This document shows positions 37,601 to 64,000 of a stretch of 64,000 nt of DNA, in pieces. This DNA is from Owenia fusiformis. Lineage: Eukaryota; Annelida; Polychaeta; Sabellida; Oweniidae. Position 1 is the first letter of the stretch. Each line of letters opens with the position of its first letter. A model generated the notes under the pieces. The model was not told the DNA's origin. It did not search any database and saw only the letters and a list, made by a program, of their open reading frames with translations. The stretch is taken from positions 10,795,730-10,859,729 of the forward strand of contig CAIIXF020000007.1 of the NCBI GenBank assembly GCA_903813345.2, written 5' to 3'. Made by a program: the position numbers and the translations under genes.

Positions 37601-40600
37601 AGTTCAAATCTGACTTTAGATTTGACATTTGACCTTCAATGACCTTCTCAAGGTCAAAAAGGTCTTTTTTCAACTTCCTTCACATTGACTAAATTTTTTT
37701 TCAAAATCATCTACATGTTCTCAGAAATTCAAATCTGACTTTAGATTTGACATTTGACCTTCAATGACCTTCTCAAGGTCAAAAAAGGTCAAAAAGGTCT
37801 TTTTTCAACTTGCTTCAAATTGACTAATTTTTTTTCAAAATCATCTACATGTTCTCAGAAATTCAAATCTGACTTTAGATTTGACATTTGACCTTCAATG
37901 ACCTTCTCAAGGTCAAAAAGGTCTTTATTCAACTTGCTTCAAATTTACTTAATTTTTTTTTCAAAATCATCTACATGTTCTCAGAAGTTCAAATCTGACT
38001 TTACATTTGACATTTGACCTTCAATGACCTTCTCAATGTCAAAAAAAGTCAAAGAGGTATTTTTTCAACTTGCTTCAGATTGAACAATTTCTTTTTTCAA
38101 AATCATCTACAAGATCCCAGAAGCTCAAATCTTCAAAAACCTTCTTAAGGTCAAAAGGTATTTTCCAACTTGCTTTAAATTGACCAAATTGTTTTAGGTG
38201 GTGACATTTTGTCATGTTAATGCCTTGTCATATTCCTACCATTAATTTACTGTGGATAAATAAAAGATGGTGTTAAATTGTCAAGAAATACTTTATTTTA
38301 AAGAATGGGTCTACAAAAACAGAAGCCGAGCCTAGTATTTTTTTCGAGGATAGGTATTCCGGCATACGGGATGGTTGGAGATCTCGTTGTTTCAATACTG
38401 GATAGAACGAGATCTTGCTGCCACGTATGAAGCAAGTTGAAAAAATACCTCTTTGACTTTTTTTGACATTGAGAAGGTCATTGAAGGTCAACTGTCAAAT
38501 GTAAAGTCAGATTTGAACTTCTGAGAACATGTAGATGATTTTGAAAAAAAAATTAAGTAAATTTGAAGCAAGTTGAATAAAGACCTTTTTGACCTTGAGA
38601 AGGTCATTGAAGGTCAAATGTCAAATCTAAAGTCAGATTTGAATTTCTGAGAACATGTAGATGATTTTGAAAAAAAATTGTCAAGAAATACTTTATTTTA
38701 AAGAATGGGTCTACAAAAACAGAAGCCGAGCCTAGTATTTTTTTCGAGGATAGGTATTCCGGCATACGGGATGGTTGGAGATCTCGTTGTTTCAATACTG
38801 GATAGAACGAGATCTTGCTGCCACGTATGGCAATAGACCCTGCAGCTCTTAACCAATCAGATTTGAGTATTTTAATGAGGTGCATAATAATAAACTATAC
38901 AATGTTTCCTTCATTTTATGCTCAATGGTATGAAATATAACAAGTACACCTCAAAGGTTGGGCACTTTTTTGAGGTACCAAAGGCATTCCAAATACACAG
39001 ATTTTACTATTATGACACAGTACTCATAATTTAATAAGTTGATCACCTCTGTGAGTGGAACATATCCAAAAGTGGTAAAAGTTATGCGAAATGAACCTCT
39101 GTAAGTGGAACACCATACAGGTGGAACTCTATTTTGAGATATTAGAGGCATACCACTTACAATGTACATGTGCATCTTATGAGACAATTTTCATGATGCT
39201 CCTCATAATTTAAACATAGACATTAGGATTTCTTTTCATTTCAGGTTCAGTAGGAGTGAAAGCTCTTGTTGAATGTCTACACAAAGATACAAGTCTCACC
39301 ATTCTTCAGCTGAGCAACCAGCGGGCAAGCTTTGAAGAGGAGGAGATTGAAGAGCTCTTTGAGGCGTTGAGGGTAACTCTTGGATATGAGGCAATCGGGG
39401 AGGATAGCCTGTGTACACTCCCATACTTGAAACATGGACTACAACTGCAGTTACTCAATATGGGGGGTGATCCAGGTACATAAATTACGTTTTGTGACAC
39501 CAGTGTTATGACCCTAAGAAGAGCTAAACAATATAAACTAATGAATAAGCATCAAACTGTACTCCCCCCTCTTACGGGTGTTAATGCAAGATTTAAAAAC
39601 TGAAGTAATGTAGCAAAACTTGGATTTTCCAATCCTTTGAATGGGAAATCTAGAAATGAACAGGCTGGAGTAACTGTGCTGAAGTAGCAATTAACCTGCT
39701 TTCCATGGTTTACATCATGAATACATGTATATTTCCAGGTAGCTTAGGGCGGTCAATTGACTGTGCAGCAATTGCAACAGACTACAGGAAGCACAAGCTA
39801 CCCTTATTGACATTCAGCCATGCACTCCAGATTGCTGCATGTTTGAAAGGAAATGGTAGGCTCATATTAAAATGATTACATCCTGTACAACTAACCTTAG
39901 AAAGATGAACCTTTTCAATGGTATACCTTTGAATTATATGATTATATGTAATGCATACTTTTACAAATCCAAAATATTCTTACATGTATCACACTAAATA
40001 TAGGTCACAAAAATTAATGTTTCCAATCTAAACCATATTAATAATGCTAACTATATATTCTTTAAATGCTTCAAGGTACATTACATGTCCATTTAGGTGT
40101 ACCCATCTGGGTCAAGTATTTTATTAAATTTTCTTTGAGTAAAGCTAATTATTTTTTCAGATACTGGTGAGTGTCTCTTAACTGAGGAGGAATGGAATAG
40201 TATAGTAGGCATGGACAAACGTGCACCAACTTGGTTACAGCTATGTGAGCACAGAGACAGAGCAGTGTATCTGTCCAGCCTCCCAGCCAGTGTTACCACA
40301 CAGAAACTGGAAGGCATGCTTGAGATGGAAGCAGATTGCTCAATTAATGAGATATGCCTCATGAAAGTAAGTTTCTCAAAAATTTGTGTTTTGTATTCAT
40401 GTATTGTATTGGAAAAATATGTCAAAAGTATTGTGAATTGTATGTTGTTAATCTCAACAGAACTGAACTAAGTGCCTCTACCATTTGTCTTAGTGAAGTC
40501 ATGGGTTTCAGTTTTCAAGTTGTTGCGCATTTTTGGTAGAATCAATCAAGAAATTCTGACAGCTTATTCACTATAAATGCCTGAAAATTGAAATGCATTG

Positions 40601-42568
40601 AAATATTGCAATTAGCTGTAACAGCATGTTGATGTTTGAATATGTTGTATGTTGACTTGAATGATTGGGATTGGGATTATCAGATTATCAGATTCCATTA
40701 CATACTAGTGTCTCAACCAAAAAATCTACAATCTTTAGTGCCATCTCAGCTTGGAATGGGCTTCCACCAACTATCCGAGTTGGGCAGCCAATCTCAAGAT
40801 TTAAAAGATCAGTCAGGAAGCAAAGGAGCCATGCATCCTTACCCACATCCAAAATGGAGTATACTATGCCAAGACAAACTGAAATTACTTTCAACAGACT
40901 TAGAGCTGGACTCTTGCTTAATAGCCATTTACATGCCCACAATTTTACCACAATTAATGATCCCAAATGTCCATGTGGTGCAGCTCATCAAACCACTTCT
41001 CATTTTCTAATCAAATGTCCACTGCTCATAAATGAAAGGGAATTGTTTCTTGCAGGACTCGACGAACTGGAATGTCTGCCAGATTTCAGAAATTTAACAA
41101 TCTCTAAGAAATCAGATACACTTTTGTATGGGGATACCAACCTTAGTGATGTGATGAATAGCAAAATTATTGAAATCGTGGCTCACTATGTCTCAACAGC
41201 AATCACAGTTTTAAACAGCCAGTGAAACATTCTAAATTCCTTTGGGAACCTTATGGGTGGGATGGGGAGCAAGCATACATATAGACTGAACATACTACGT
41301 GGTTTTTGTATTTTGTATTTCCTGTATTATATTTTTAATATTTACTATGCCGATAATGTTATTAAGTTAACAAAGGCATACTTTTGTATATCAATAGCAA
41401 GGAAATTGAAATAAATAAACTGAAAAAAAAAAAAAATGATTGGGTGAATAATTAAAAGATTTATTTGAATGTTTCATATCTAGAAGAGTTTAATTGATGT
41501 GTTTATGTGTAGGACCCAGTGCTTCAGAAGAATAATGGGCTTGCTTGGGTTCTCATGGCTGATGTTGATTCTGTTCATAGAGCATTGGACTTCTTTAACA
41601 CAGGACAGGTTAGTTCAAGTCTCCATTAACTGATTATATAAATCTCATTAGATTGGCCATCTGAATGAAAGATAAAAAAAAACTAAATTTTTAAATGCAG
41701 TAAAACTGTAAAATACAGTAGTTACTTTTTGGATCCCCATGACCCACTCCATTAATTTCAAATGAACCTGAGTAAGGGAAACAACTCCCAAGTAGAGCAC
41801 TTTTTAGAGATACTTATACCTAAGGTGTTCCATGATAGAATGGAAATAATTCATTTTGAAGCCATCTTTGACATAATAAACCAGCGTTGTCAAGATTTGA
41901 TATTTTGCAAATATTTTGCTCTGCAAATCTGATTTCCATCAAATAATTAAACCATGATGCCATTCTTCTCTATTGTTGCAGGCAGTTATGTTTGGTCAAG
42001 CTTTCACTATCAGCCACTTGGAGGTTTGTGTAGATGATGAAGCTAATGACTCAGCGGCTGCAGTTGCAAGGTATGGGACAATTCACACTCATTAGGGCTT
42101 GATATTGTACAAAAGGCATCTTAAAACATTAAATTAATTGAAATATTTCTGATATGTTCATATGTTGCATCCTAGTCAGGGTATTTCAATGTGATTGAAG
42201 GAACGTTTCACAAATTAGAGCTTTATTTCACTTCATATTAGTGTAAAACCTATACTGCTATTACAACCTCTTTGCATTATAATAATCATATTGCAATGCT
42301 TAACTTGTTTGTATAAAGGAAATACAGCAGTTCAACAGTATATGGTCTTGTTGGAATGGAATAGAATTTTTTCAGTACTTTGTCTCTTTAAGCCTTTGAA
42401 TCTTAATTGTTTTATGTTTGCAGGAGAGATATGGCACAAAGACTTGAGACACGTCGTAAAGATGAACAATCCCACAATGCATTACTGCTACAGAGTGCTG
42501 CAGAGTCAAAGGCTCGTCATGAGTACCGCGCTCTCCACCCTGCCTATGCTGATGGCAGAATATGGTAG
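28659..42568 (+). CDS. N-lipidated LRR protein with C-terminal RRM-like domain, 16 coding exons
   Basis: About 1171 residues. Exons: 28659-29918, 30563-30688, 33020-33156, 33579-33720, 33956-34084, 34284-34398, 34701-34886, 35031-35255, 35706-35923, 37155-37248, 39245-39475, 39739-39855, 40161-40366, 41513-41608, 41982-42070, 42424-42568 (TAG). All have GT-AG borders and phases agree. Exon 1 codes for MGCGSS, a predicted myristoylation (Gly2, Ser6) and palmitoylation (Cys3) site, then a low-complexity acidic region with repeats like KDELNTNNSNDT at about 270-360. Exons 2-11 carry RI-type leucine-rich repeats (ELDLSGNSMG, LDISSNAL, LGLSNCGLND, LLDLANNK). About 1027-1120 has an RRM-like pattern (VYLSSLPASV as RNP2, GLAWVLMAD as RNP1), followed by a charged helix. 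I do not recognise the family. A membrane-tethered scaffold is an inference. Confidence 0.85.
30416..30528. repeat. 113-bp hairpin in LRR-gene intron 1
   Basis: GTTATGTCACTATGACGTGAAATATGCCT-type arm at the left pairs with its exact inverse at the right around a ~55-base loop. The stem includes TGACGTGA/TCACGTCA. Probably a short MITE. Confidence 0.65.
30923..31320. other. Open frame without recognisable domain in LRR-gene intron 2
   Basis: A 125-codon plus-strand frame ends near 31300, just before the tRNA-like segment. Composition is not clearly coding, it has no splice-site link to the LRR exons, and no family motif is visible. Probably intronic repeat sequence. Confidence 0.15.
31342..31413 (+). 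tRNA. tRNA-like sequence, Ala(AGC) anticodon loop, probable pseudogene
   Basis: TGTAGCGATAGAATC gives a D arm, CTCGC-TTAGCAT-GCGGG an anticodon arm with AGC, and CCGGG-TTCGAAT-CCCGC a T arm; TTTTT follows as a pol III stop. The 3' acceptor strand ATTCGCC cannot pair with the 5' segment AACACAG, and the last T-stem pair is mismatched. The body resembles tRNA-Gly more than tRNA-Ala apart from the loop. The internal promoter boxes look usable; a functional tRNA is unlikely. Confidence 0.45.
33173..33349. mobile_element. Pogo-like MITE in LRR-gene intron 3
   Basis: Left end CAATAAAACCTGTATAAGTG, right end ACAGGTTTTACTG. The core has GTGTTCCACTTGGGAAGTG. It lies directly after the exon that ends at 33156, so the intron's 5' end is largely this element. 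Confidence 0.55.
36051..37109. mobile_element. Satellite-bearing element with ATGTCACCACC ends, copy 1
   Basis: Starts ATGTCACCACCAAAAGTGGT and ends GGTGGTGACAT, which are inverted. After a GGCGTCCGGCG-rich head (about 36100-36165) come about six tandem units of about 125-160 bp, each with GTTCTCAGAAATTCAAATCT, TTTGACATTTGACCTTCAAT and TTCTCAAGGTCAAAAAAGGT. It sits in the intron between LRR exons 9 and 10. It has no coding capacity. Confidence 0.75.
37288..37334. repeat. Short palindrome AATACTGGATGACCATGAG
   Basis: AATACTGGATGACCATGAG and its exact inverse, separated by a few bases, form a near-perfect 47-bp palindrome between the two satellite-bearing elements. Confidence 0.7.
37365..38207. 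mobile_element. Satellite-bearing element with ATGTCACCACC ends, copy 2
   Basis: Same ends and same ~125-bp units as copy 1, about 250 bp downstream and in the same orientation. The first ~45 bases (ATGTCACCACC...GGTCTC) are duplicated in tandem at 37365 and 37411. The units have diverged most at the right, near 38040-38160. Confidence 0.75.
38278..38829. repeat. Direct 152-bp duplication around an inverted satellite segment
   Basis: 38278-38429 and 38678-38829 appear identical by eye (both contain GAATGGGTCTACAAAAACAG and end CTTGCTGCCACGTATG). The 248 bp between them is an inverted piece of the same satellite as the elements to the left (TGACATTGAGAAGGTCATTG). The near-identity suggests a recent event or an assembly artefact. 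Confidence 0.7.
38950..39170. repeat. GTGGAACACC-type repeat fragments
   Basis: CCTCTGTGAGTGGAACA, CCTCTGTAAGTGGAACACC and AGAGGCATACCACTTACA recall the core of the pogo-like MITE family seen at 33173 and 57810, without its ends. Immediately upstream of LRR exon 11. Confidence 0.35.
40670..41434 (+). mobile_element. 5'-truncated LINE insertion with target duplication and poly(A)
   Basis: Flanked by AATGATTGGG at 40660-40669 and 41435-41444 and ending in a run of A after GAAATAAATAAACTG. The frame 40665-41225 encodes a 186-residue C-terminal LINE region (FSAISAWNGLPPTI, then a CX1C...H...C finger: CPCGAAHQTTSHFLIKCPLL). It lies in the intron after LRR exon 13, in the gene's orientation, and is absent from the spliced product. 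LINE clade unresolved. Confidence 0.85.
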
Positions 42569-42900
42569 ATGAACTTGTAAAAATGGCGAAAACAGTGTTC
42601 CCTACAAAATTAAACTGAGTGGATATTTATTTAAAAATGGAGGACTTTAAAATGTCGAGCTGGTGGAAATTAGATCTCAGATTGTATTCAAGATAAAGGG
42701 AATTTATTTATTTTGTATGCAGGATTTATTTTACAACTGGGTGCTGGCACCATAACATTTTCGAAGAATTACTACTCTACTGATCCAATTGAAACAATAT
42801 ATAAAATTGTCTATTATGTCCAATTTTGTGCCAAATATTACTACCTTAAATTGAATAAAAAAATGTTTTTTTATCAAAATAATGATTTATTTCATGTTTA
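42569..42900 (+). terminator. 3'UTR and polyadenylation signal of the LRR-RRM gene
   Basis: After the TAG at 42566-42568 the sequence is AT-rich, and AATAAA occurs at 42854-42859. This would give a 3'UTR of about 300 nt. Other AATAAA-like sites downstream are possible. Confidence 0.45.
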
Positions 42901-44045
42901 ATTTATTTATACATCTCACATGTAATCGATTATGTAAAGAAACAGATGACAAAATATATAACAAACATTTTTTATCTGCATTTGCTTTGGGCTAATTTAA
43001 TCATCCTCTTTTCAAAGCATATACATCATAAAGTAAATAAAGATACTTCACATATTAAAATATTAGATTATTCTCAAGATATATTATCTCTGGAAGGATA
43101 ACAGCTACAATATGAAAAATACCCTGTCAAACTGTATGGTACATTATAAAATGTCCATAACACTGTCACACTAATACATCTTAAGAGATCAAATACTGTA
43201 CTGATATAAGCATGGTAGTGCTCTCTCCAAATGGCAAAAGGAGTGTAGCTAAACACTTTTGAATGTGTCAAAGGCATAGTTCAAACTGTACAAGACTTCC
43301 ACATGCACTCATTGTTCTTGTTTGCAACACGCAACATTTTACTCATTTAGGGGTTGAACTGAACCAGAATAGCAAATGGGCTTTTTTAGTACTGCAACTT
43401 AAAGCCATATATGAATACTAAAATCTGTCTTGCATACTATTTGTACCTTACATCTGTGGATTGAACAATATAAAATATTTTGACATTATAGTTAAATATT
43501 TACATATAACGTTATTTACATGATTCTGTACATGTGTTTGCATACATATATATTATCAGAATCTAAATCCATAATCTCGGAATGTAAACCTTTTTTCTGA
43601 AAAATTGCACAACACTCTTACCAAAAAAATAATACATCATGTACATGTACAACAAATACATCTATGGACGGCTTTTAACAGTCATTACATTTTTTCAGTA
43701 ACACTTTTGATATGTTATATTTTTACATGAGTATTTACAACTGAATGTATCAGTCTGCCACACAGCAACTAGGAAAATGTGATGACCCATATAAAGAAAT
43801 GGAGCATTGTAGACTCAGTTTGAGAGATTTCCTGTAGCTGTGTTTCAAACTACTAGTACCTTATTTACATTTAATCCTAATACTGTTTGTAAACCAAAGT
43901 ACTATGGTAATAATAATATGGTTCTTTGTTACTGCTGAAATAAATATCTAATGACCAATTTATTTTTAATATCAACTGAATTTTGAATAAATATCATTCC
44001 ATGATCAGCTATTATCTGTATCATAAAAGTTATCCTTCAATATTA
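42901..44045. other. Spacer between convergent genes
   Basis: AT-rich, no coding signal. It probably contains the 3'UTR of the minus-strand WD40 gene, whose stop is at 44761. Nothing else identified. Confidence 0.4.
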
Positions 44046-44139
44046 CAGTAAAACCTGTGTATAGTGAACTACTGGAGTAGTGTTCACTTTACACAAGTGT
44101 TCATTAGAGAGAGGTGCTCACTAAGACAGGTTTTACTGT
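44046..44139. mobile_element. Pogo-like MITE, shortest complete copy
   Basis: CAGTAAAACCTGTGTATAG at the left, ACAGGTTTTACTG at the right, 94 bp in all, with GTGTTCACT and GTGCTCACT in the core. TA precedes the left end. Confidence 0.65.
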
Positions 44140-44266
44140 TCTTGATTTGTATTATGAATGATAATTCTTGAAGCACATCTGGATTCAGAATTATTATTCC
44201 TGAATATTATGGGTATTATGAGTGGTAATTTCTTAATATCATCTGTATTATGAGTGGTAATTCCTT

Positions 44267-44694
44267 ATTATCCTACACTTAGTTCGCTAAATGTATAATA
44301 ACATTAAAAAATAAATTTGATATTTATTGGCAAAATTAATATCCGGAGGATATCGTAACGATATACTCCGGGCGGAGGATATCGTGACGATATACTCCGG
44401 AAAACCCAATATGCGGAGGATATTGTGACGATATACTCCGCTTGTTGATTTCCCGCCAAATTGACTCTATTTGGCATGGAATTCATTTTGCAATGATATT
44501 ATACATTTAGTACTATCCTTGTAAGTGTAGGATAATAAGAACATCCTATGATTTTTTTCAGAATATCATTTTAATCTACTCGGTGATATTGATATATGCA
44601 CTCATTCGCTTCGCTCTCTCGTGCAGATATCAATATCACCTCGTAGATAAAAATGATATTCCTCAAAATCATAGGATATCCTATAAATATCATC
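44267..44694. mobile_element. TATCCTACAC-type MITE plus adjoining hairpin repeat
   Basis: 44267-44535 is the MITE (ends TTATCCTACACTTAGTTCGC and GTGTAGGATAATAAG, three CGGAGGATATCGTGACGATA-like dyads). 44541-44694 is a long hairpin (ATCCTATGATTTTTTTCAGA paired with its inverse at the right). The same two repeats adjoin at 13.1-13.7 kb, so the pair may move together. Confidence 0.65.
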
Positions 44695-44760
44695 TGTATT
44701 ATGAGTGGTAATTCCTAATTATTATCTGTATTATGAACGATAATTCTGTATTATGAACAA

Positions 44761-61384
<16,624 letters not shown>

Positions 61385-61582
61385 TTACCAGTTAATTGAT
61401 TTTCAATCAATATGAAAACTTCATACATGGGTAATCCAAAACGCACATAGATTAAAAATACAGAATGTTCAATATGTATGCATTTAGAGATTGAGTGCCC
61501 AGCCCAGAACACTATTATGTCAACATCATTATGGCATAGAGCAGGCCAAAGCACAGTTCTATATTGAAACTCTTTAATTAAG

Positions 61583-64000
61583 TTAGTTCAGTTCAGTTCA
61601 GTTCAGTGTCTTTATTTCCTCCACATAGGTGAAGATTTAAACATTACATATAATTACAGACAATTCACATTAACAAATTATTTACATTTGTACATATTAT
61701 TACATATAGATTTACATTTAGAGTTTTTACATTTCCGTTTGTTTGATAACTGTTTTAACCATTAGATCAATGTAATATGCACTATTCAATAGGAACTGTT
61801 CCATTGTACCATCTTGGCAATTTTGAAGTACATCAGTCGTGCTTCCTAGTAACGTTTCTACTATGATATCTTCAGTAGTGTTCAATAATTGAACTGATAA
61901 ATCAATAGGTAGTATATTAACAATACCATCTAAGAGTTTCTCTCTCAAATAAATAACTCGGACATGTTGGCAGTGAAGAACAAGGTGACTGACCATATCA
62001 ATTGTTAGCTTTTTACATGCAAGGCATTTCGTTTCTTTTTCGGTAAAAAGTAAAAGGAGTGCAAGTAACTGGCCAAATCGCCAGGTAAACATGGGATATT
62101 TTAGACCAAGTTCCCAATAAATAATAGGCTTATACTCGATATGAACATTTGAAAACCGTTGTAATCTTGGATTAATGTGGACAGTCTCTCGCCATGTTTT
62201 TGATTCTGTATACTGAATTTGGCCATTTACTAATAATTTCCATTTTCCTTTGTCCATAATTCTATGTTTAAAAGTATTTCCTTCCAAATAAGTTAAGAAT
62301 TCTTGACGGATAACAGGATATGTATCTAAAATAGACATGACGTCACTTAAAAAACCCTGACTATGCAGATTATGAACATCTCGTACAATCGTGCTCGCAA
62401 GGCGAATTATAAATATTTTTTTCTGTATTAAGATGTCACTTAATCTGCATAGTCGTCCTAGAAACATTAATTTTAATTTATGTATATAAGATTGCACTGA
62501 ATATTGCCCCAGAGAGCTTATCACAGCTCCACTCGGTGTACGATTCACCATACCCTGAAATCGTTTTGCTATGTGACGCTGTGTAATCTCTACTGTTTCA
62601 ATTTCATTAGGACTTAAAGAATACCATAGTTCACATCCGTACATTGCCGTCGGCATAATGATACGATTCCATATTTTAAGACTTACTAATGGGTTAAGTC
62701 CTCCATTGTACATTCCTATGTTGCATAAAGAGTTAAAACACGCTCTAGCTTTTTTATTAGCATCTATCAAGGCAGGTTTGGAAGTGAGATTTTTGTTGAT
62801 AATATTACCGACATATACTTGTTCATTTCTGGTAGGTATTGGATCCTTACCTAATGACCAGTTTGAGTTACACTTATTTAGGTTTGATTTCCCAAAGATA
62901 ATTACAGCACTTTTGCATTGTTTCAAAGGTGGACCAGCATGATATACTAGTCTCCAACGACAGCTGTACTTGTATACAATATTTAATAGATTTTGTAGAC
63001 CACTAGCAGTGGCAGATATGACCGTCGTGTCGTCGGCTACAAGTATACATGGCAATTGTAAATCTGGTGCAATCCTGACCCCAAAAGATGACTGGCACAT
63101 TTCAATTATTAGGTCATTAATGTAGATTTGAAACCAGATTGAACTACAAATTCTTCCTTGACCACAGCCTTGATTTATGGTAATCTCCCTAGAGTATTCA
63201 TCATCGTACAAGACTCGAGCACTGGTATTACTATACCCTTGTACTATGAGTCTCCACGAGAGCCCATTGATACCTAAATTAAAAAGTTTTACAAATAGCC
63301 CATGTCTATACAATAAATCAAATGCCATACGATTATCAAGAAATGCGCAAAAAACTGTAGAGTGTCGTTCATTAAAGTGATGTAGGACTTCCTTTAAAAC
63401 GTACGTTGCCATTTGGCTACCTCCACCATTTTTGCTAGCAAATTGCAAATTATGTGGAACACCTGCCCTCTCTAATACAGACATGTTTCGGTTTAGAATT
63501 ATAGTGTCCCATATCTTATTGATAACAGGTGTAAGGGTTAACCCCCTAAAATTAGTTCGTATTCTTTTGTCTTTCTTCTTACCCTTATGTAAGGAAATGA
63601 TGGTACCAAGTTTTTGACTTTTTGGGACACATTCTAACCTAATCATAGTATTAAAGAGGTTTGTAATTGTTTGTATAAGCATGCTACCACCATGTTTAAA
63701 GTGCTCGTATGTTATCAAGTCATAACCTGGAGCCTTATTGGAAGAACTAGATTTAATGACGTCATATACGTCCTGTGACGAAATTGGGACACTCATTTCT
63801 CTATCCTCATTTTGATATGACTCTATGTAACATCTTTTGAAATCAGATTCTATTTTACTCATGAACTCGTTATCAAAATGTGGGTAGAGAGAAGGAGTTC
63901 CCAATTCCTCATAGTAATCTGCCCATGCATCACGAATTTTGGCTGGATCACGGACAATTTGCCCATCAACGAGGAGCTCATGAGATTCCCTTTTTATGTT
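61583..64000 (-). mobile_element. LINE with long intact frame, running off the right edge
   Basis: On the minus strand the frame stops at 61727 and is followed by a ~120-nt 3'UTR, GGAAATAAAGACACTGAAC and a TGAAC repeat (61584-61607), the usual kind of LINE 3' tail. It lies in an intron of the WD40 gene, same strand, upstream of the exon at 61356. The 5' part is outside the window. Confidence 0.8.
61727..64000 (-). CDS. LINE reverse transcriptase with C-terminal Cys-His finger, 5'-incomplete
   Basis: Open for all 758 visible codons, including those between 64000 and 63905 (DPAKIRDAWADYYEEL); the start is to the right. RT motifs: APGYDLITYEHFK (region 0-1), FRGLTLTPVINKIWD (region 2), motif A CAFLDNRMAFD, motif B GCGQGRICSSIWFQIYIND, motif C ILVADDTTVIS, in which V replaces the usual F/Y. 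The C-terminus has MYGCELWYSLSPNEIE, LGRLCRLSDILIQKKIF and a finger CLACKKL...HLVLHC. No stop or shift interrupts it, so it may be recent. I cannot place the clade from sequence reading alone; no endonuclease is visible because of the window edge. Confidence 0.85.
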   Translation of the reverse strand, partial: NIKRESHELLVDGQIVRDPAKIRDAWADYYEELGTPSLYPHFDNEFMSKIESDFKRCYIESYQNEDREMSVPISSQDVYDVIKSSSSNKAPGYDLITYEHFKHGGSMLIQTITNLFNTMIRLECVPKSQKLGTIISLHKGKKKDKRIRTNFRGLTLTPVINKIWDTIILNRNMSVLERAGVPHNLQFASKNGGGSQMATYVLKEVLHHFNERHSTVFCAFLDNRMAFDLLYRHGLFVKLFNLGINGLSWRLIVQGYSNTSARVLYDDEYSREITINQGCGQGRICSSIWFQIYINDLIIEMCQSSFGVRIAPDLQLPCILVADDTTVISATASGLQNLLNIVYKYSCRWRLVYHAGPPLKQCKSAVIIFGKSNLNKCNSNWSLGKDPIPTRNEQVYVGNIINKNLTSKPALIDANKKARACFNSLCNIGMYNGGLNPLVSLKIWNRIIMPTAMYGCELWYSLSPNEIETVEITQRHIAKRFQGMVNRTPSGAVISSLGQYSVQSYIHKLKLMFLGRLCRLSDILIQKKIFIIRLASTIVRDVHNLHSQGFLSDVMSILDTYPVIRQEFLTYLEGNTFKHRIMDKGKWKLLVNGQIQYTESKTWRETVHINPRLQRFSNVHIEYKPIIYWELGLKYPMFTWRFGQLLALLLLFTEKETKCLACKKLTIDMVSHLVLHCQHVRVIYLREKLLDGIVNILPIDLSVQLLNTTEDIIVETLLGSTTDVLQNCQDGTMEQFLLNSAYYIDLMVKTVIKQTEM

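Noticed and set aside
36190-38170. Regular repeats considered as a CRISPR-like array
   Set aside because: Units are contiguous, about 125 bp, without unique spacers, in a eukaryotic intron; this is a satellite inside a mobile element.

Overview
The window is nuclear DNA of an invertebrate animal: AT-rich, with GT-AG spliced genes, long introns full of transposons, CR1-like and other LINEs, Tc1/mariner elements and foldback MITEs. The AAGGTCA-rich intronic satellite and the gene set resemble a mollusc or another marine lophotrochozoan. That placement is an inference from general character; the sequence does not name a species.

Three spliced protein genes and one intronless one can be read. 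(1) 1-10900, minus strand: translation elongation factor 1-beta (eEF1B). Four coding exons are present (10866-10787, 2827-2705, 2417-2227, 1160-1035) and the last exon lies beyond the left edge. Its promoter has an ETS-like site, an E-box and a pyrimidine tract of 5'TOP type. Intron 1 (8 kb) is a nest of TTAA-flanked foldback elements. (2) 17696-18877, minus: a class A GPCR whose coding region is one exon, with DHY in place of DRY and a divergent TM7. (3) 28659-42568, plus: a 16-coding-exon gene for a protein of about 1171 residues, with a predicted lipidated MGCGSS start, an Asn/Thr/Glu-rich repeat region, about 15 RI-type leucine-rich repeats and an RRM-like C-terminal domain. (4) 44761 to beyond 61356, minus: the 3' 18 coding exons of a WD40-repeat protein of WDR49/WDR64 type, probably ciliary. 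Genes 3 and 4 converge, with about 2.2 kb between their stop codons.

The rest is mobile-element sequence or shows nothing recognisable. 11-14 kb: MITEs. 14.5-17.3 kb: a nearly full-length CR1-like LINE with one frameshift. 19-26.4 kb: mostly featureless intergenic DNA with a tRNA-derived fragment and a pogo-like MITE. 26.4-27.9 kb: a decayed Tc1/mariner element. 36-38.8 kb: two copies of a satellite-carrying element inside an LRR-gene intron, plus a recent-looking duplication. 40.7-41.4 kb: a 5'-truncated LINE with clear target-site duplications. 49.2-50.7 kb: a broken mariner. 51.8-55.9 kb: a 4.1-kb near-palindrome whose arms are tandem repeats, as in Drosophila FB elements. 61.6-64.0 kb: a LINE with a long uninterrupted reading frame running off the right edge.

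The most noteworthy points are the 4.1-kb foldback element, the chain of TTAA elements that share boundaries, the satellite rich in nuclear-receptor half-sites, and the unusual LRR-RRM protein. All exon boundaries come from reading splice sites and checking reading phase by hand; no database search was run.
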